From assembly GCA_023381695.1 (NCBI GenBank), contig JAMCQP010000026.1, positions 1-64,000 on the forward strand: a DNA stretch of 64,000 bases, given 5' to 3'. The notes under the pieces are model-generated. The model saw only the letters and a program-made list of their open reading frames with translations. It ran no database searches and was not told the DNA's origin. The stretch comes from Bacillota bacterium. GTDB lineage: Bacteria > Bacillota > UBA5301 > JAMCQP01. Positions 10,041 to 21,663 of this stretch are shown piece by piece. Numbering within the stretch: the stretch's first letter is position 1; each line of letters starts with the position of its first letter. A program made the position numbers and the translations under genes.

Positions 10041-10826
10041 CTAGATGACGCTGAAACCGACGGCCAGTTGTTCGGGGCCGTCCACCAGGGCATGGCCGAA
10101 ATGGCCGAAGATCGCCACCGCCACCCGGCCTTCCCCCCGCACCGCGGCAATCTTGAAACCGCCGCCAAGTCCCGGGTTGATCATCTCCAGTTGCACATAC
10201 GCATCCCGAACCGCATTGGAGACCCCCAGCTTCTCCCGGGCATCCTCCGCGATTACCCCGCGGGCGATGGCGGCGGCAATGGTGCTTTCCCGGAGTTTAA
10301 TGGCGAGTTTCTCTGAACCGGCTCCCACCTGGGTGATCGCCGCCTTGTAACCGTAGCCCTGGATCTTCTCCAGCCAGTAATATTCGTACTCCCGGCTGCG
10401 GGTCATGGAAAGATAGATCGCGGAACTTTCCACGGCCAGCCGGCTCTTGTCCTCATCCCGCAGATAGCCCTTGAGAATATCTCGGGAGGTGAGCATCCCG
10501 ACCAGCTTCTCTTCCCTGGAAAAAACCGGGAGGCCGTCGATCTTGTGATCCAGCAGGCGATGGCCGGCCTCACGCACCGTCTGGTTTTCATATACCTTGA
10601 TCAATTCCTTGCTCATCACATCCCGAACGGGCACATCCGGCCGGTGCCCCCTGAGAAGGTCGCTGTCGGTGACGATTCCCACCACCTTATCTCCCTCGGT
10701 CACCGCCACCCGGCTGTGATTCTGGCTGACCATCAGCCGTTGAACTTCGGCAATCTCGGTTGCGGCATCCACCACCAAAAATGTTGTTTGCATCATCTCT
10801 CTTACCAGCATGTACTTCCCCACCAC
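10041..10826 (-). CDS. CBS-domain protein
   Basis: two CBS motifs 'HSRVAVTEGDKVVGIVTDSDLLRG' and 'IDGLPVFSREEKLVGMLTSRDILKG'. Confidence 0.85.
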   Translation of the reverse strand: MVGKYMLVREMMQTTFLVVDAATEIAEVQRLMVSQNHSRVAVTEGDKVVGIVTDSDLLRGHRPDVPVRDVMSKELIKVYENQTVREAGHRLLDHKIDGLPVFSREEKLVGMLTSRDILKGYLRDEDKSRLAVESSAIYLSMTRSREYEYYWLEKIQGYGYKAAITQVGAGSEKLAIKLRESTIAAAIARGVIAEDAREKLGVSNAVRDAYVQLEMINPGLGGGFKIAAVRGEGRVAVAIFGHFGHALVDGPEQLAVGFSVI

Positions 10827-10832
10827 CCATTA

Positions 10833-11309
10833 TTATTGCTTGAAGATGGTCACCGCGGCATAAGCCGCCATGCCCTGCCCCGTGCCCGTTAAACCCAGAC
10901 CTTCCTCTGTGGTGGCCTTGATATTGACCCGATCAGGTGCAATCTCCAGGCAGCCGCTGATCTTCTCCTGCATCCGAGCCAGGTAAGGGGCCAGCTTCGG
11001 CCGTTGCGCCACCACCACCGAATCCACATTGTTGACCTGATAGCCTGCGCCGGCCAGCCGCCGGTATGCCTCGCCCAGCAAGACCAGGCTGGATATTCCG
11101 GCAAAACGAGGATCCGTATCCGGAAACCACCGCCCGATATCACCCAGGGCCGCAGCCCCCAGCAAGGCATCGGCGATGGCATGCAACAGCACATCCGCAT
11201 CCGAATGACCAAGCAATCCATATTCAAAAGGAATCTCCACCCCGCCCAGAATCAGCTTCCGGCCGGTCACGAGACGGTGGACGTCATAGCCCATCCCAAT
11301 CCGAACCAT
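10833..11309 (-). CDS. ispF: 2-C-methyl-D-erythritol 2,4-cyclodiphosphate synthase
   Basis: '[11 protein letters not shown]...[22 protein letters not shown]', '[21 protein letters not shown]'. Confidence 0.95.
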   Translation of the reverse strand: MVRIGMGYDVHRLVTGRKLILGGVEIPFEYGLLGHSDADVLLHAIADALLGAAALGDIGRWFPDTDPRFAGISSLVLLGEAYRRLAGAGYQVNNVDSVVVAQRPKLAPYLARMQEKISGCLEIAPDRVNIKATTEEGLGLTGTGQGMAAYAAVTIFKQ

Positions 11310-12009
11310 TGCCCGACCACTTCTCCCGTTTCGCCAGGATCGCCTCCGCCTGTGCAAGGTCGCCGGGTGTGGTGATCTTGATGTTCTCGTAGGACCCTGG
11401 AACCACCCGCACCGGCACGCCAAGACGCTCCACCAGCATGCTGTCGTCCGTCGCCCGGAGTCCCGCCGCCACCGCCTCCTGGTAGGCTTTGAACAGCAGG
11501 CGGCATGAAAAGACCTGCGGCGTCTGCATCAGCCACAGGCTATCACGCGGCGGCGTCTCCAGAATCGTCAGATCGGGCCCCACCCGTTTGACCGTGTCCT
11601 TCACCGGCACCGCCGCACCCGCTGCCCCATCAATAAGGGCCGCGTCAACCACCCGCCGGATTAGATCAACCGTCACCAGCGGCCTGGCGCCGTCGTGGAC
11701 CAAAACCAGATCCGCCTTTGGATCCACCGCCTCAAGCCCCTTATAGACCGAATCCTGCCGTTCCAGTCCGCCGGGAACAATCCTGCGAACCTTTTGGAAC
11801 CCGTACTTGTCCACCAGCACGGACCGGTAAGTGTCCACCAGCTCCTCCGGGGCCAGAAGAACCACCTCGTCTATCAACCGCGAAGACTCGAATACCTCCA
11901 GGGTACGGGCCAACACAGGCTTTCCACCCAAAAGCAGAAGCTGCTTGTTGCCAAGGTCGCCCATCCGCCTACCCTGTCCGGCTGCCGCTACTATCGCACT
12001 GACAGACAT
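11284..12009 (-). CDS. ispD: 2-C-methyl-D-erythritol 4-phosphate cytidylyltransferase
   Basis: '[14 protein letters not shown]...[19 protein letters not shown]', '[11 protein letters not shown]'. Confidence 0.95.
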   Translation of the reverse strand: MSVSAIVAAAGQGRRMGDLGNKQLLLLGGKPVLARTLEVFESSRLIDEVVLLAPEELVDTYRSVLVDKYGFQKVRRIVPGGLERQDSVYKGLEAVDPKADLVLVHDGARPLVTVDLIRRVVDAALIDGAAGAAVPVKDTVKRVGPDLTILETPPRDSLWLMQTPQVFSCRLLFKAYQEAVAAGLRATDDSMLVERLGVPVRVVPGSYENIKITTPGDLAQAEAILAKREKWSGNGSDWDGL

Positions 12010-12035
12010 TAGTTCCCCCGCCCCCATCGCAAAGC

Positions 12036-12069
12036 CGGTCACCCACCAGGTTAACCTGGCAGGTGACCG
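12036..12069. repeat. near-perfect palindrome between the ispD start and the PIN-TRAM stop
   Basis: CGGTCACC-CA-CCAGGTTAACCTGG-CA-GGTGACCG. Confidence 0.8.
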
Positions 12070-12115
12070 TTCGGGTCTTGTGGCATACCAGGACGATCAC
12101 AGGCGCCAAAAGCCA

Positions 12116-13222
12116 TTATAAAGCCCTTTCCAGCGGCTTTGGCTTGGCGAAGATCATCCTCCCGGCGGCTGTTTGCAGGACGCTGGTCACCAGCACGCCA
12201 ACCGTTTCGCCGATAAAGCGCCGGCCCCCGTCCACAACGATCATGGTGCCGTCGTCAAGGTACGCCACACCCTGCCCGAGCTCCTTGCCGTCCTTGATGA
12301 CCTGCACGACCATCTCTTCGCCGGGAAGTACGATGGGTTTTACGGCATTGGCCAGTTCGTTGATGTTTAAAACCGGCACCCCCTGCAATTCACAAACCTT
12401 GTTGAGGTTGTAGTCGTTGGTGACGACCTTCCCTCCCATGCTCTTGGCGAGCCGGACCAGCTTGCTGTCCACCTCGCTCATGTCATCGTAGTCCTTTTCA
12501 ACGATCTGGATGGTGATGTTGAGTTCCTTCTGCATCTTATTCAAGATGTCCAGGCCCCGGCGCCCCCGGTTGCGTTTCAGCAGATCGGAGGAATCAGCGA
12601 TGTGTTGCAGCTCTTCCAGCACGAAACGCGGTATAATCAGCGCTCCCTCAATAAATCCGCTCTTACAGATGTCAAAGATCCGGCCATCGATGATTACACT
12701 GGTATCCAGCAACTTGACCGGCAAGCGCGCCGAAGCCTTGCTTGCCTTCTCCCGGCTGCTTACCACCTTTTCCACCGATCTGGGGACGAGGCTAAACAGA
12801 TTTAATAATTCCTCTTTTTTCTTGACAGCCACCGTCATCCCGGCATACCCCATAAAAACAGTAAAGATGATTGGCAGGTAGTCGCCGACAAGCGGGATAT
12901 TGCGCGGGAAGGCCAGGGTAAGCAAAATTGCGATGATGAGAGAAACAATCAGACCGACTGCGCCGGCTACGATATCGGAGGTCGGGGTTCTGTGAAGGCT
13001 CGTTACCATCCAGGAAACAGCCTGTCTTGCCGCCCACAGCACAATGGGCGTCAGCATTAAACCCACCAGAGCCCCTACAGCCACCAGCAAAAGATGAAAC
13101 CGACCCGAGTCCAGCCCGGCCGAATTAACATTTAAGCCCAGCTGCAATGCATAAGAGGCGATCTGATAACCCACCGCCGCGCCAAAAATTAAGAAGACCA
13201 ACCGAAAGATCTTTTCCGCCAT
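12116..13222 (-). CDS. PIN/TRAM domain membrane protein (YacL-like)
   Basis: N-terminal TM helices, PIN core '[16 protein letters not shown]', C-terminal TRAM-like segment. Confidence 0.9.
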   Translation of the reverse strand: MAEKIFRLVFLIFGAAVGYQIASYALQLGLNVNSAGLDSGRFHLLLVAVGALVGLMLTPIVLWAARQAVSWMVTSLHRTPTSDIVAGAVGLIVSLIIAILLTLAFPRNIPLVGDYLPIIFTVFMGYAGMTVAVKKKEELLNLFSLVPRSVEKVVSSREKASKASARLPVKLLDTSVIIDGRIFDICKSGFIEGALIIPRFVLEELQHIADSSDLLKRNRGRRGLDILNKMQKELNITIQIVEKDYDDMSEVDSKLVRLAKSMGGKVVTNDYNLNKVCELQGVPVLNINELANAVKPIVLPGEEMVVQVIKDGKELGQGVAYLDDGTMIVVDGGRRFIGETVGVLVTSVLQTAAGRMIFAKPKPLERAL

Positions 13223-13275
13223 TTGAGTTCACCTCCTTTCGTAGTCTTCACCCAACAGGCGCAATCTTATTAATC

Positions 13276-13782
13276 TTATCCTGTCACGGCTCCTGTCACG
13301 GACGCCTGTTCCAGATACCTGGCGAGCAACTCCTTAACCTGTATTTCATCGGTGTTCTTCGCCAGAGCAATCTCGCTGATCAATATTTGCCGGGAACTCT
13401 CCAGCATCTTCCGTTCGCCGGTGGACAGGCCTTTTTCCTTATCGCGGAGGCTGAGGTTGCGAACCACCTCGGCGACCTCAAAGATATCGCCGCTTTTAAT
13501 CTTTTCCATGTTAGCCCGGTAGCGGCGGTTCCAGTTGGTGGACATCTTGGTTCTGGCGCCCTTCAGCACCTCAAGGACTTTGTCCACCTCTTCATCGTTG
13601 ATTATTTGCCTGAGGCCCACCTCCCGCACGTTGCGCATGGGAATCATTACCTTCATCTCTCCGATGGGGAGTTTCATTATGTAGTACTTCTCACGTTCTC
13701 CCAGTACTTCTTTCTCTTCAATGGCCTCAATCACACCGGCGCCGTGCATCGGGTAAACGACCTTGTCGCCGATATTGAACAT
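13276..13782 (-). CDS. CarD/CdnL family transcriptional regulator
   Basis: 'MFNIGDKVVYPMHGAGVIEAIEEKEVLGEREKYYIM'. Confidence 0.92.
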   Translation of the reverse strand: MFNIGDKVVYPMHGAGVIEAIEEKEVLGEREKYYIMKLPIGEMKVMIPMRNVREVGLRQIINDEEVDKVLEVLKGARTKMSTNWNRRYRANMEKIKSGDIFEVAEVVRNLSLRDKEKGLSTGERKMLESSRQILISEIALAKNTDEIQVKELLARYLEQASVTGAVTG

Positions 13783-13980
13783 GCCGAAAGTCCCCCCATT
13801 TCTTCCCCCGACAGCCACAACTTCCCTCAAACATTCGGAGATATTCTACCATGAATAATGCTTTTTGTCAATCCGAAAGACCCCCAAAATGGAACTGATG
13901 TTCCAGCAGTCTGCGCCGCCTTGACAAAGCTTCCGACGGACACTTATAATATTAGGTAAGTGAGGAAAGGGGAGAGCGTT

Positions 13981-14379
13981 ATGGAAGACCCGAACTATGA
14001 GAAGTTTCAAGCCACCGTGTCCGAATACCTGATCCGCCACCGAAGTATCCTCGATGTGATCTCCAAGTTTCAGGAGTCGGCCGCCCGTGTCAACCGGGCC
14101 ATTGTAAAATCGGTCACCAGTTGCGGGTGCGTGCAGATCGAGGCTTCCCGCCAGACAATTCCCGCCGGCGTCTCTTCCTACGGCGAACTGAAAAACTTCA
14201 TGCATTCCCATCTGGAGGGCCAACTTTGCGATAGTTGCCAGGAATTTGTGGAAACCGAGTTGGGCAGTACCCTTTTTTACGTGGCGGCTATCTGCGACCT
14301 CCTCGGCTTGAAGATGGAGGACATCCTGCAAAAGGAGCACGCCCGGATCTCGGCTTTAGGTGTCTACCACCTTTCCTGA
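13981..14379 (+). CDS. DUF1573-type small conserved protein
   Basis: ORF 'MEDPNYEKFQATVSEYLIRHRSILDVISKFQESAARVNRAIVKSVTSCGCVQIEA' with upstream GGAAAGGGGAG; short on the plus strand. Confidence 0.75.
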   Translation: MEDPNYEKFQATVSEYLIRHRSILDVISKFQESAARVNRAIVKSVTSCGCVQIEASRQTIPAGVSSYGELKNFMHSHLEGQLCDSCQEFVETELGSTLFYVAAICDLLGLKMEDILQKEHARISALGVYHLS

Positions 14380-14431
14380 CCCACTTTGCGGCCGGTGGAA
14401 CAAAGCAGACCGAAGTTTATTGGCGCGTTGC

Positions 14432-15511
14432 CTATAGGTGGCGGTCCAGGAGCGTCTGTTCGCGGAGACGGCGCAATCCTTCTTTGATGGCTCTGGCCCG
14501 AACCTCGCCGATCCCTTCCACCCCGTCCAGTTCATCGATGGAAGCATCGAGGATCTTTGGAAGGTTGCCGAATTTGCCAACCAGGTTCTCAATCACCGGC
14601 ATGGGCAGGCGGGGAATCTTGGCCAAAATCCGATAACCCTTGGGCTTGACGGATAGATCCAGGGTATTCATGCTGCTGCCATGCCCCAGCGCCCGGCTGA
14701 CCATGGTAAGGTCCAGCAGATCTTCGGAAGTCCACGTGGCCAGCTCATCCCACACCTCTTCGGGGTCCTCTTCGCCCCCCGTGCCGAGGTAATCACGGAT
14801 CACCAGCAAGCCTTCGTCCTCAATATCCACCATCAATTCCTCAAGCTGCATGTTCACCAGGCGGCCTTCGACGCCCAGTTCGCAGATGTGCCTCTCGATT
14901 TCCGTGGCAATCCTGGCCACCATCTGGGACCTCTGGATCACGGTCGCCACATCGAAGGCCGTGGCCAGGTCCTCAAATTCCATGGCGGTCAAATTGATCA
15001 GCGCGCGCTCCAGCACGCTCTTGTATTTTTCGAGGGTTTGCAGCGCCTGGTTGGCCTTGGCCAGCACCACGCCGATATCCCGCATGATATATTTGTCTTT
15101 GCCCTTATAAAGCGTAATCACGTTCCGGCGTTGGGAGATGGCGATCACCAGTTCATCGGTCTGAACGGCCACCCGCTCCGCGGTGCGGTGCCGGGTGCCG
15201 GTCTCAAAGGAGGGAATTAGCGGGTCGGGTGTCAGATGCGTATTGGCGTAGAGAATGCGTCTGGCGTCGCTGCTCAGGATGATGGCCCCGTCCATCTTGG
15301 CCAGTTCGTAAAGATTGGATGGGTGCATCTCGCAGTCAATCTTGAAACCCCCGTCGACGATCTTCATCACCGCTTCCGGGTCGCCCACGACGATCAAAGC
15401 GCCCGTTCTGGCCCGCAACACGTTTTCCAGCCCCTCATTAAGCATCGTCCCTGGCGCAAGCATCCGGAGCATCTTGAGAATCCTGTTTTCCCCGATCTTT
15501 TCTTCTTTCAT
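14432..15511 (-). CDS. disA: DNA integrity scanning diadenylate cyclase
   Basis: DAC motifs 'DGAIILS', 'GTRHRTAERVA'; C-terminal HhH. Confidence 0.95.
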   Translation of the reverse strand: MKEEKIGENRILKMLRMLAPGTMLNEGLENVLRARTGALIVVGDPEAVMKIVDGGFKIDCEMHPSNLYELAKMDGAIILSSDARRILYANTHLTPDPLIPSFETGTRHRTAERVAVQTDELVIAISQRRNVITLYKGKDKYIMRDIGVVLAKANQALQTLEKYKSVLERALINLTAMEFEDLATAFDVATVIQRSQMVARIATEIERHICELGVEGRLVNMQLEELMVDIEDEGLLVIRDYLGTGGEEDPEEVWDELATWTSEDLLDLTMVSRALGHGSSMNTLDLSVKPKGYRILAKIPRLPMPVIENLVGKFGNLPKILDASIDELDGVEGIGEVRARAIKEGLRRLREQTLLDRHL

Positions 15512-15523
15512 GGCCAGCCCTCG

Positions 15524-16924
15524 CTATCGTAACAGTGCAACCTCCAGCGCAGCACCAATATTTTCGACACCGATGATCTCCGTACCTGCAGGTTTTCCTA
15601 AACCTTTTAAATTATTTCGCGGAATCAAACATCTTCGAAAGCCCAATTTGGCCGCTTCCTGGAGCCTTGGCTCCACGCGCGCCACTCCCCGCACCTCGCC
15701 CGCCAGCCCAAGCTCCCCGAGTACCACTGTCTGGGGATCGCAGGGGACATTTCTGAAACTGGAAGCCGCCGCTATGGCAATCCCCAGATCGGCCGCCGGT
15801 TCTTCCAGACGCACCCCACCGGCCACGTTCACGTAAACGTCCTGGGCGCCGAGCGCCAACCCCGCCCTCTTTTCGAGGACAGCCAGAATGATCGAAACCC
15901 GGTTGTAATCCACCCCGGTTGCCAGACGGCGCGGGGTCCCCATGAAGTTGGTGGCCCCCACCAGCGCCTGAACCTCCACGAGCAGAGGCCGGCTTCCTTC
16001 CATGCTGGCGACCACCACCGATCCCGCCGCCCCGACCGGCCGTTGCGACAGGAAGAGTTCCGAAGGATTGGCCACTTCCTTCAGGCCCCCGTCGCGCATT
16101 TCAAATACTCCTATTTCATTCGTGGAGCCAAACCGGTTTTTGACCGCCCGGAGGACACGGTAACTGTGGTGCTGCTCACCCTCAAAGTACAGGACCGTAT
16201 CCACCATATGCTCTAAAACCCTGGGTCCAGCCAGGGTTCCTGCTTTGGTGACATGCCCCACCACCACCACCGAGACGCCGGAGGTCTTGGCAAACCTGAT
16301 CAGTTCCGCCGTGGATTCGCGTACCTGCCCGACGCTGCCCGGCGCGGATGGAAACTCCGGATGATACATGGTCTGGATCGAGTCGATGACTACCAGCATC
16401 GGCGCGATGGATCGCAGGTACTCCAACACCACCCCGAGATCCGTCTGGGCAGCGATAAACAAGCGGTCGGAGGCAGCCCCAATCCGGTCGGCTCTTAACT
16501 TGACCTGGTCGACCGACTCCTCGCCGGAGACATACAGGACCCGGCCCCGGCTTGAACTTACCCCCTGGGACGCCTGCAAGAGAAGAGTGGATTTGCCGAT
16601 CCCCGGATCTCCTCCCACCAGGACCACCGAACCCCGAACCATGCCCCCGCCCAGAACCCTGTCCAGCTCGCCGATGGACGTGGAAAATCTTTGCTCCTCC
16701 CGGCTGACCGCCTTGCCGATGGGTATTGGGGGCTCTCCCGCACGAGGCTGGGCTCCGAGATCCGTTCTTGTCGCGGCCAAGGAGCCGAAAGCCCCGCTTT
16801 TTCCGGGACGAACCTCCTCCACCAGGCTGTTCCAGGCCTGGCAGGACGGACACCGCCCCAACCATTTTAGGCTCTCATGGCCGCATTCCTGGCATACAAA
16901 GACCGCCTCCCGCTTTGGCCCCAA
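15524..16924 (-). CDS. radA: DNA repair protein RadA
   Basis: N-terminal CX2C zinc motif, 'GGDPGIGKSTLLLQ' Walker A, KNRFG motif. Confidence 0.95.
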   Translation of the reverse strand: MGPKREAVFVCQECGHESLKWLGRCPSCQAWNSLVEEVRPGKSGAFGSLAATRTDLGAQPRAGEPPIPIGKAVSREEQRFSTSIGELDRVLGGGMVRGSVVLVGGDPGIGKSTLLLQASQGVSSSRGRVLYVSGEESVDQVKLRADRIGAASDRLFIAAQTDLGVVLEYLRSIAPMLVVIDSIQTMYHPEFPSAPGSVGQVRESTAELIRFAKTSGVSVVVVGHVTKAGTLAGPRVLEHMVDTVLYFEGEQHHSYRVLRAVKNRFGSTNEIGVFEMRDGGLKEVANPSELFLSQRPVGAAGSVVVASMEGSRPLLVEVQALVGATNFMGTPRRLATGVDYNRVSIILAVLEKRAGLALGAQDVYVNVAGGVRLEEPAADLGIAIAAASSFRNVPCDPQTVVLGELGLAGEVRGVARVEPRLQEAAKLGFRRCLIPRNNLKGLGKPAGTEIIGVENIGAALEVALLR

Positions 16925-17029
16925 AACGCGTCCTTCTTTCTTGGCGTTATGCGCCGTTGGTCTCTCCCGCGCATTTGCCTAGAGCCATTATAGCATTGTG
17001 GGGGAGGCAATACAAGTCCTGAACGCCTT

Positions 17030-19507
17030 TCATTGTTCCTTGCGGCTGCCGACCAGGCCTCGTTCCGAAAAGGCCAGTTCGTCGTTGTCGCCAACGTCCA
17101 CGTAGACACTGGCGCCGGCTTTAAAGCGCCCTTGCAGCATCTCCTCCGCCAACCGGTCCTCGATCATCCTCTGGATGGCTCTACGCAACGGACGAGCCCC
17201 GTATTCGGGATCGAAGCCCTTCTTGGCCAGCAAATCCTTTGCCGGCGCGGAAACCTCGACCTCCAGCCCGACCTCCTTCATGTGCTTCTTCAGGTCGGCC
17301 AGCATCAGATCCACAATCTGCGCGATCTCCCGATCGGTAAGCGAGTGGAAGACGATGATCTCGTCAATCCGGTTTAGAAACTCCGGCCTGAAGGTGTGCT
17401 TCAGTTCCTCAAGCACATGATCCCTCATCCGTTCATAGGAGGCCTGCTCCTCCGACTCCGCGTTGAAGCCCATCCTCCCCGTGCGCTTGATGTCCTGCGC
17501 CCCCACGTTGGAGGTCATGATCAACACCGTATTCCGGAAGTCCACCGTTCTCCCCTTGGCATCCGTGAGACGACCGTCCTCCAGAACCTGCAAAAGGACG
17601 TTGAATACTTCTGGATGCGCCTTTTCCACCTCATCGAAGAGGACCACCGAATACGGTTTGCGGCGAACCTTCTCGGTGAGTTGCCCGCCTTCCTCGTACC
17701 CGACATACCCCGGAGGCGAACCCACCAGTCTGGAAACCGTATGCCGCTCCATGTATTCGGACATGTCCAGCCGGATCATGGCGTCCTCGTCCCCAAAGAG
17801 CGCTTCGGCGAGGGCTCTGGCCAATTCGGTCTTCCCGACGCCGGTGGGGCCGAGGAAGATAAAGGAACCAACCGGCCGTTTGGGATCCTTCAATCCGGCT
17901 CTGGCCCGGCGCACCGCTCGAGCCACCGCCTTGATCGCCTCTTCCTGGCCGATCACCCGCTGGTGGAGAACCTCTTCCAGTTTGAGCAACCGTTCGGTCT
18001 CACCCTCGGAAAGCTTCGACACCGGGATACCGGTCCAGCTGGAGACGATCTGGGCAATCTCCTCCGCATCCACAATCCCGTGCTCGAGCCCCCTCTTTTG
18101 CTCCCAGTCGCTTTTACGCCCGGCCAGCTCCTCGTGCATCTTCTGCTCCTGATCCCGAAGCTGGGCGGCTTTCTCAAACTCCTCATTCTTAATGGCCGCT
18201 TCTTTCTCCATCCGGACCTCCTCGATCTTCTCCTCGAGGTCCTTAAGCTCCGGCGGGGCCACCATCCCCTTCAGACGTACGCGGGAACCAGCCTCATCGA
18301 TCAGGTCGATGGCCTTGTCGGGCAAAAACCGGTCGCTCACGTAACGATCGGAGAGTTTAACAGCAGCCTCAATCGCCTCATCGGTGATCTTTACCCGGTG
18401 ATGAGCCTCATACCTGTCCCGCAAGCCTTCCAAAATCGCAATGCTCTCCTCCACGGTGGGCTCGCCGACCATGATGGGCTGGAAGCGCCGCTCCAGAGCT
18501 GGATCCTTCTCCACGTGCTTGCGGTATTCGTCGAGCGTCGTGGCGCCGATGCTCTGCAATTCTCCCCGCGCCAGAGCGGGTTTCAGGATGTTCGAGGCGT
18601 CGATGGCGCCTTCGGCGGCGCCAGCGCCAATGATCGTGTGAAGTTCGTCGATGAACAGGATCACGTCGCCGGCCTGCCGGATCTCCTCCATGACCTTCTT
18701 CAGGCGTTCCTCAAATTCTCCGCGGAACTTGGAGCCCGCCACCAGAGCCCCCATATCCAGGGTCACCACCCGCTTGCCGTTGAGCACCTCCGGAATATCC
18801 CCGTTCACAATCTTCTGGGCCAGGCCCTCGGCGATGGCGGTCTTCCCCACGCCCGGCTCCCCGATCAGGACCGGGTTGTTCTTGGTCCGGCGGCTCAAGA
18901 CCTGGATCACCCTCTCGATCTCTTTGGCGCGGCCAATCACCGGATCCAGCTTCCCCTGCCTGGCCAGCTCGGTCAGATCGCGCCCGAACTGATCCAGGGT
19001 CGGGGTGTTGGAGCGCCGGGACTTGCCGGCCGCGGGCTGCCCACTCACCGCTCCGCCCGCCATGCCGCCGCCGAGAAGCTCCGCCACCTGGGCGCGGATC
19101 TTCTGCCAGTCCGCCCCGAGATTCCGGAGCACCTGGGCCGCCACGCCCTCCTCTTCGCGGATCAACCCGAGCAGGATATGTTCCGTTCCAATATAGCTGT
19201 GCCCCAGTTGTCTCGCCTCGTCAAGGGCCAGTTCCATCACGCGCTTGGCTCTCGGCGTGAAACCGATCTTTCCCGTGATCGGCGCGTCACCCTGTCCAAT
19301 CACCTTCTCAACCTCGGCCCGGACATCCTCCAGACGGATATTCAAGCTTTGCAGCGCCTTGGCGGCAATTCCTTCCCCCTCGCGCACCAGACCAAGCAGG
19401 ATATGCTCCGTCCCAACCACGTTATGGCCAAGCCTCCTGGCCTCTTCCTGCGATAAAACGATGACCTTTTCCGCCCGTTCCGTAAATCTTCCAAACATCT
19501 TCTTCAC
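17030..19507 (-). CDS. clpC: ATP-dependent Clp protease ATP-binding subunit ClpC
   Basis: two Clp N repeats, Walker [10 protein letters not shown] and [12 protein letters not shown] motif. Confidence 0.97.
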   Translation of the reverse strand: MKKMFGRFTERAEKVIVLSQEEARRLGHNVVGTEHILLGLVREGEGIAAKALQSLNIRLEDVRAEVEKVIGQGDAPITGKIGFTPRAKRVMELALDEARQLGHSYIGTEHILLGLIREEEGVAAQVLRNLGADWQKIRAQVAELLGGGMAGGAVSGQPAAGKSRRSNTPTLDQFGRDLTELARQGKLDPVIGRAKEIERVIQVLSRRTKNNPVLIGEPGVGKTAIAEGLAQKIVNGDIPEVLNGKRVVTLDMGALVAGSKFRGEFEERLKKVMEEIRQAGDVILFIDELHTIIGAGAAEGAIDASNILKPALARGELQSIGATTLDEYRKHVEKDPALERRFQPIMVGEPTVEESIAILEGLRDRYEAHHRVKITDEAIEAAVKLSDRYVSDRFLPDKAIDLIDEAGSRVRLKGMVAPPELKDLEEKIEEVRMEKEAAIKNEEFEKAAQLRDQEQKMHEELAGRKSDWEQKRGLEHGIVDAEEIAQIVSSWTGIPVSKLSEGETERLLKLEEVLHQRVIGQEEAIKAVARAVRRARAGLKDPKRPVGSFIFLGPTGVGKTELARALAEALFGDEDAMIRLDMSEYMERHTVSRLVGSPPGYVGYEEGGQLTEKVRRKPYSVVLFDEVEKAHPEVFNVLLQVLEDGRLTDAKGRTVDFRNTVLIMTSNVGAQDIKRTGRMGFNAESEEQASYERMRDHVLEELKHTFRPEFLNRIDEIIVFHSLTDREIAQIVDLMLADLKKHMKEVGLEVEVSAPAKDLLAKKGFDPEYGARPLRRAIQRMIEDRLAEEMLQGRFKAGASVYVDVGDNDELAFSERGLVGSRKEQ

Positions 19508-19567
19508 CCTCTCGTGCTTTCTTTTAGAATCCCCATCTTGTTCCGCTCTAATCCTGGAACGCTTCGT

Positions 19568-20637
19568 TTACGCCTTCCGCTGGGCCGACTGGATCTTTTC
19601 CCGGATCAGCGCGGCCCGCTGAATATCCCTCGTTTCGGGGGTCAAACTCCCTCCCACAAGCTTTTGAAGCGCCGCGGGCCGGATTGATACCAGAAGTTCG
19701 TTGAGCAGGTAGACCCCGATCTCCTTGATCAGCCCCAGATCCACGCCCAACCTCACATCGGACAACAGGCGCATGGCCTCTTCGCTGGTGAGATGCCTGG
19801 CGTTGGATAACAGGCCGTAGGCCCGGTAGATCCGGTCTTCCAGCGGAATCCGCGCCTCATTCAGCAAGGCGGACCTGGCATTCCGCTCCTGATCGATGAT
19901 CTGACGGGCGGCGGCCGTCAGGTGCCGGATGATCTCCTCTTCGGAGTGGCCCAGGGTCATCTGGTTGGAGATCTGAAACATGTTCCCTCGGTCCCTTCTC
20001 CGTAAAAACCCCGCACCGCAAGGCCGATCTGGGAGCTGGCCGCAATCACCCGTTTCATCTGATCCGTGATGACCAGGGCGGGCAGATGGAGCATCACCGA
20101 CGCCCGCATTCCGGTGCCCACGTTGGTGGGGCAGGCGGTCAGATACCCCCGCGTTTCGGAGAAGGCGAAGTTAAGTTTCGATTCGAAAAAATCGTCCACC
20201 CTGTCGGCCAGCTCCCAGGCTTTGTCCAGTGCCAGCCCGGGCTGCAGGACCTGAATCCGCAGATGGTCCTCCTCGTTGACCATCACACTGATCAGTTCGT
20301 CGTTGCGCAGGGCCACCGCCTTGTACTCGGGATCTTCCGCATGCTGGGGGCTGATCAGGTGCTTCTCCACCAGCACCGCCCGTTCCAAAGGGGAAATGTT
20401 TTTCAGGCGAATAAACTCCAGGCGGCCCAGCGCATCGCTCCTGGCGGCAACCTTTTCCGCGGCGTCAAGTACTCCCTCAAGCTGCGTGCTATTGGCAAAC
20501 TGCGGGAAAGGGATCTTGGGCAGGTTTCTCGCCAGCCTGATCCTGCTGCTGAGAGCAATGTCGGCCTCGGGTCCGGTCGGTTTCAACCATTCGCTCAATG
20601 TCCGTTTCAGCATATCTCCCAAGGACATACCCCTCAC
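19568..20637 (-). CDS. mcsB: protein arginine kinase McsB, split by an apparent frameshift near 19980-19990
   Basis: ORF 19957-20637 gives the N-terminal guanido kinase part, ending in frame-1 'GFYGEGTEG'; ORF 19568-19981 resumes at 'MFQISNQMTLGHSEEEII'. Confidence 0.88.
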
Positions 20638-21182
20638 TTCTCCTTCCCCTTCTGGTTTTCCACAGCCTTGATCTTATCCCGGAGCTCTGCCGCCCGCTCG
20701 TACTGTTCGCGTTTGATGGCCTCTTGAAGCTCCTGCCGTAAGGCATCAAGCTGTTTTTGAGCTCTAGTGGCCCCTCCGGCCCGCGCGGGCACTTTTCCCC
20801 TGTGCAGGGTACTGCCCTGAATCTTCCTCAAAAGTTCGTCCAGGGACCGGTCAAAGTCCGCGTAACACTCGCTGCACCCGAAGAGCCCGGTCTCCCGGAA
20901 TTGGCCGGGAGTCATGCCGCAGTTGTGACAGTGGGCTTCCTGAGCCGGCTCCGTGGCTTCCCGGGTAAATTCCGGCTCGTAGTCTAACAGCCCCGCCAGG
21001 AAGTTTTGAAAGGTAAATTGAGGCGCCAGCATGAAATGCAGCGGGTTGTTCAGCAGCCCCAACTGGCCCGTCTCCGCAGCGCACTCCTGGCACAGGTGCA
21101 TCTCCGTCTTCTCGCCGTTTACCACTCTGGTAAGGTAAAAGGTGGCGGGGCGTTTCTGGCACCGATCGCATAACATGGTCAT
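20634..21182 (-). CDS. mcsA: McsA, UvrB/UvrC-motif protein
   Basis: 'CDRCQKRPATFYLT...CQEC', C-terminal UVR motif 'LRQELQEAIKREQYERAAELRDKI'. Confidence 0.92.
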   Translation of the reverse strand: MTMLCDRCQKRPATFYLTRVVNGEKTEMHLCQECAAETGQLGLLNNPLHFMLAPQFTFQNFLAGLLDYEPEFTREATEPAQEAHCHNCGMTPGQFRETGLFGCSECYADFDRSLDELLRKIQGSTLHRGKVPARAGGATRAQKQLDALRQELQEAIKREQYERAAELRDKIKAVENQKGKEK

Positions 21183-21649
21183 TACCCCCTACGCTCCAAA
21201 AGTACGGTCAAAATAGCCCGCAAAACCAGGGCCCGAAGTACATCCTGGAAAGGCACGCTGATCTTTTCGACCTCTTGCTCCAGAGCCGCTCTGACCATGG
21301 CGGCCTGCCGGTTATTCAGAAGCTGGGCGTCCACCAACCTGAGGAGCAGGTGCTCAGCCTCCCGCTGGCTCAAACTCTCGCCGATCTCCCGCTGGATAAC
21401 CCCGGCCAGCTCCTCCGCGGGCTGCCAGGACAACTGCATGATCCGGATGTAGCCCCCGCCGCCGCGGCGGGTTTCCACCACATACCCCCGCCGGGTCGTA
21501 AATCTGGTCTCCAGCACATAGTTGATCTGCGACGGAGCGCATTCGAACTGATCGGCGAGTTCACGCCGCTGAATCTCCAGGACGCCGTGTTCCGCCTGCT
21601 CCAAAAGGTTGCGCAGGTGCTTTTCGATGTGATCCGACAAGCTTTCCAT
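21182..21649 (-). CDS. ctsR: transcriptional repressor CtsR
   Basis: 'RRELADQFECAPSQINYVLETRFTTRRGYVVETRRGGGGYIRI'. Confidence 0.95.
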   Translation of the reverse strand: MESLSDHIEKHLRNLLEQAEHGVLEIQRRELADQFECAPSQINYVLETRFTTRRGYVVETRRGGGGYIRIMQLSWQPAEELAGVIQREIGESLSQREAEHLLLRLVDAQLLNNRQAAMVRAALEQEVEKISVPFQDVLRALVLRAILTVLLERRG

Positions 21650-21663
21650 GCACCCGTTCCCCC

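Noticed and set aside
13846-14340. 164-aa minus-strand ORF opposite the DUF1573-type gene
   Set aside because: The plus-strand ORF has a good SD and a recognisable conserved sequence; the minus one is its shadow.
17396-19456. 686-aa plus-strand ORF antisense to clpC
   Set aside because: Mirror-frame ORF caused by high GC third positions; clpC on the minus strand is unambiguous.
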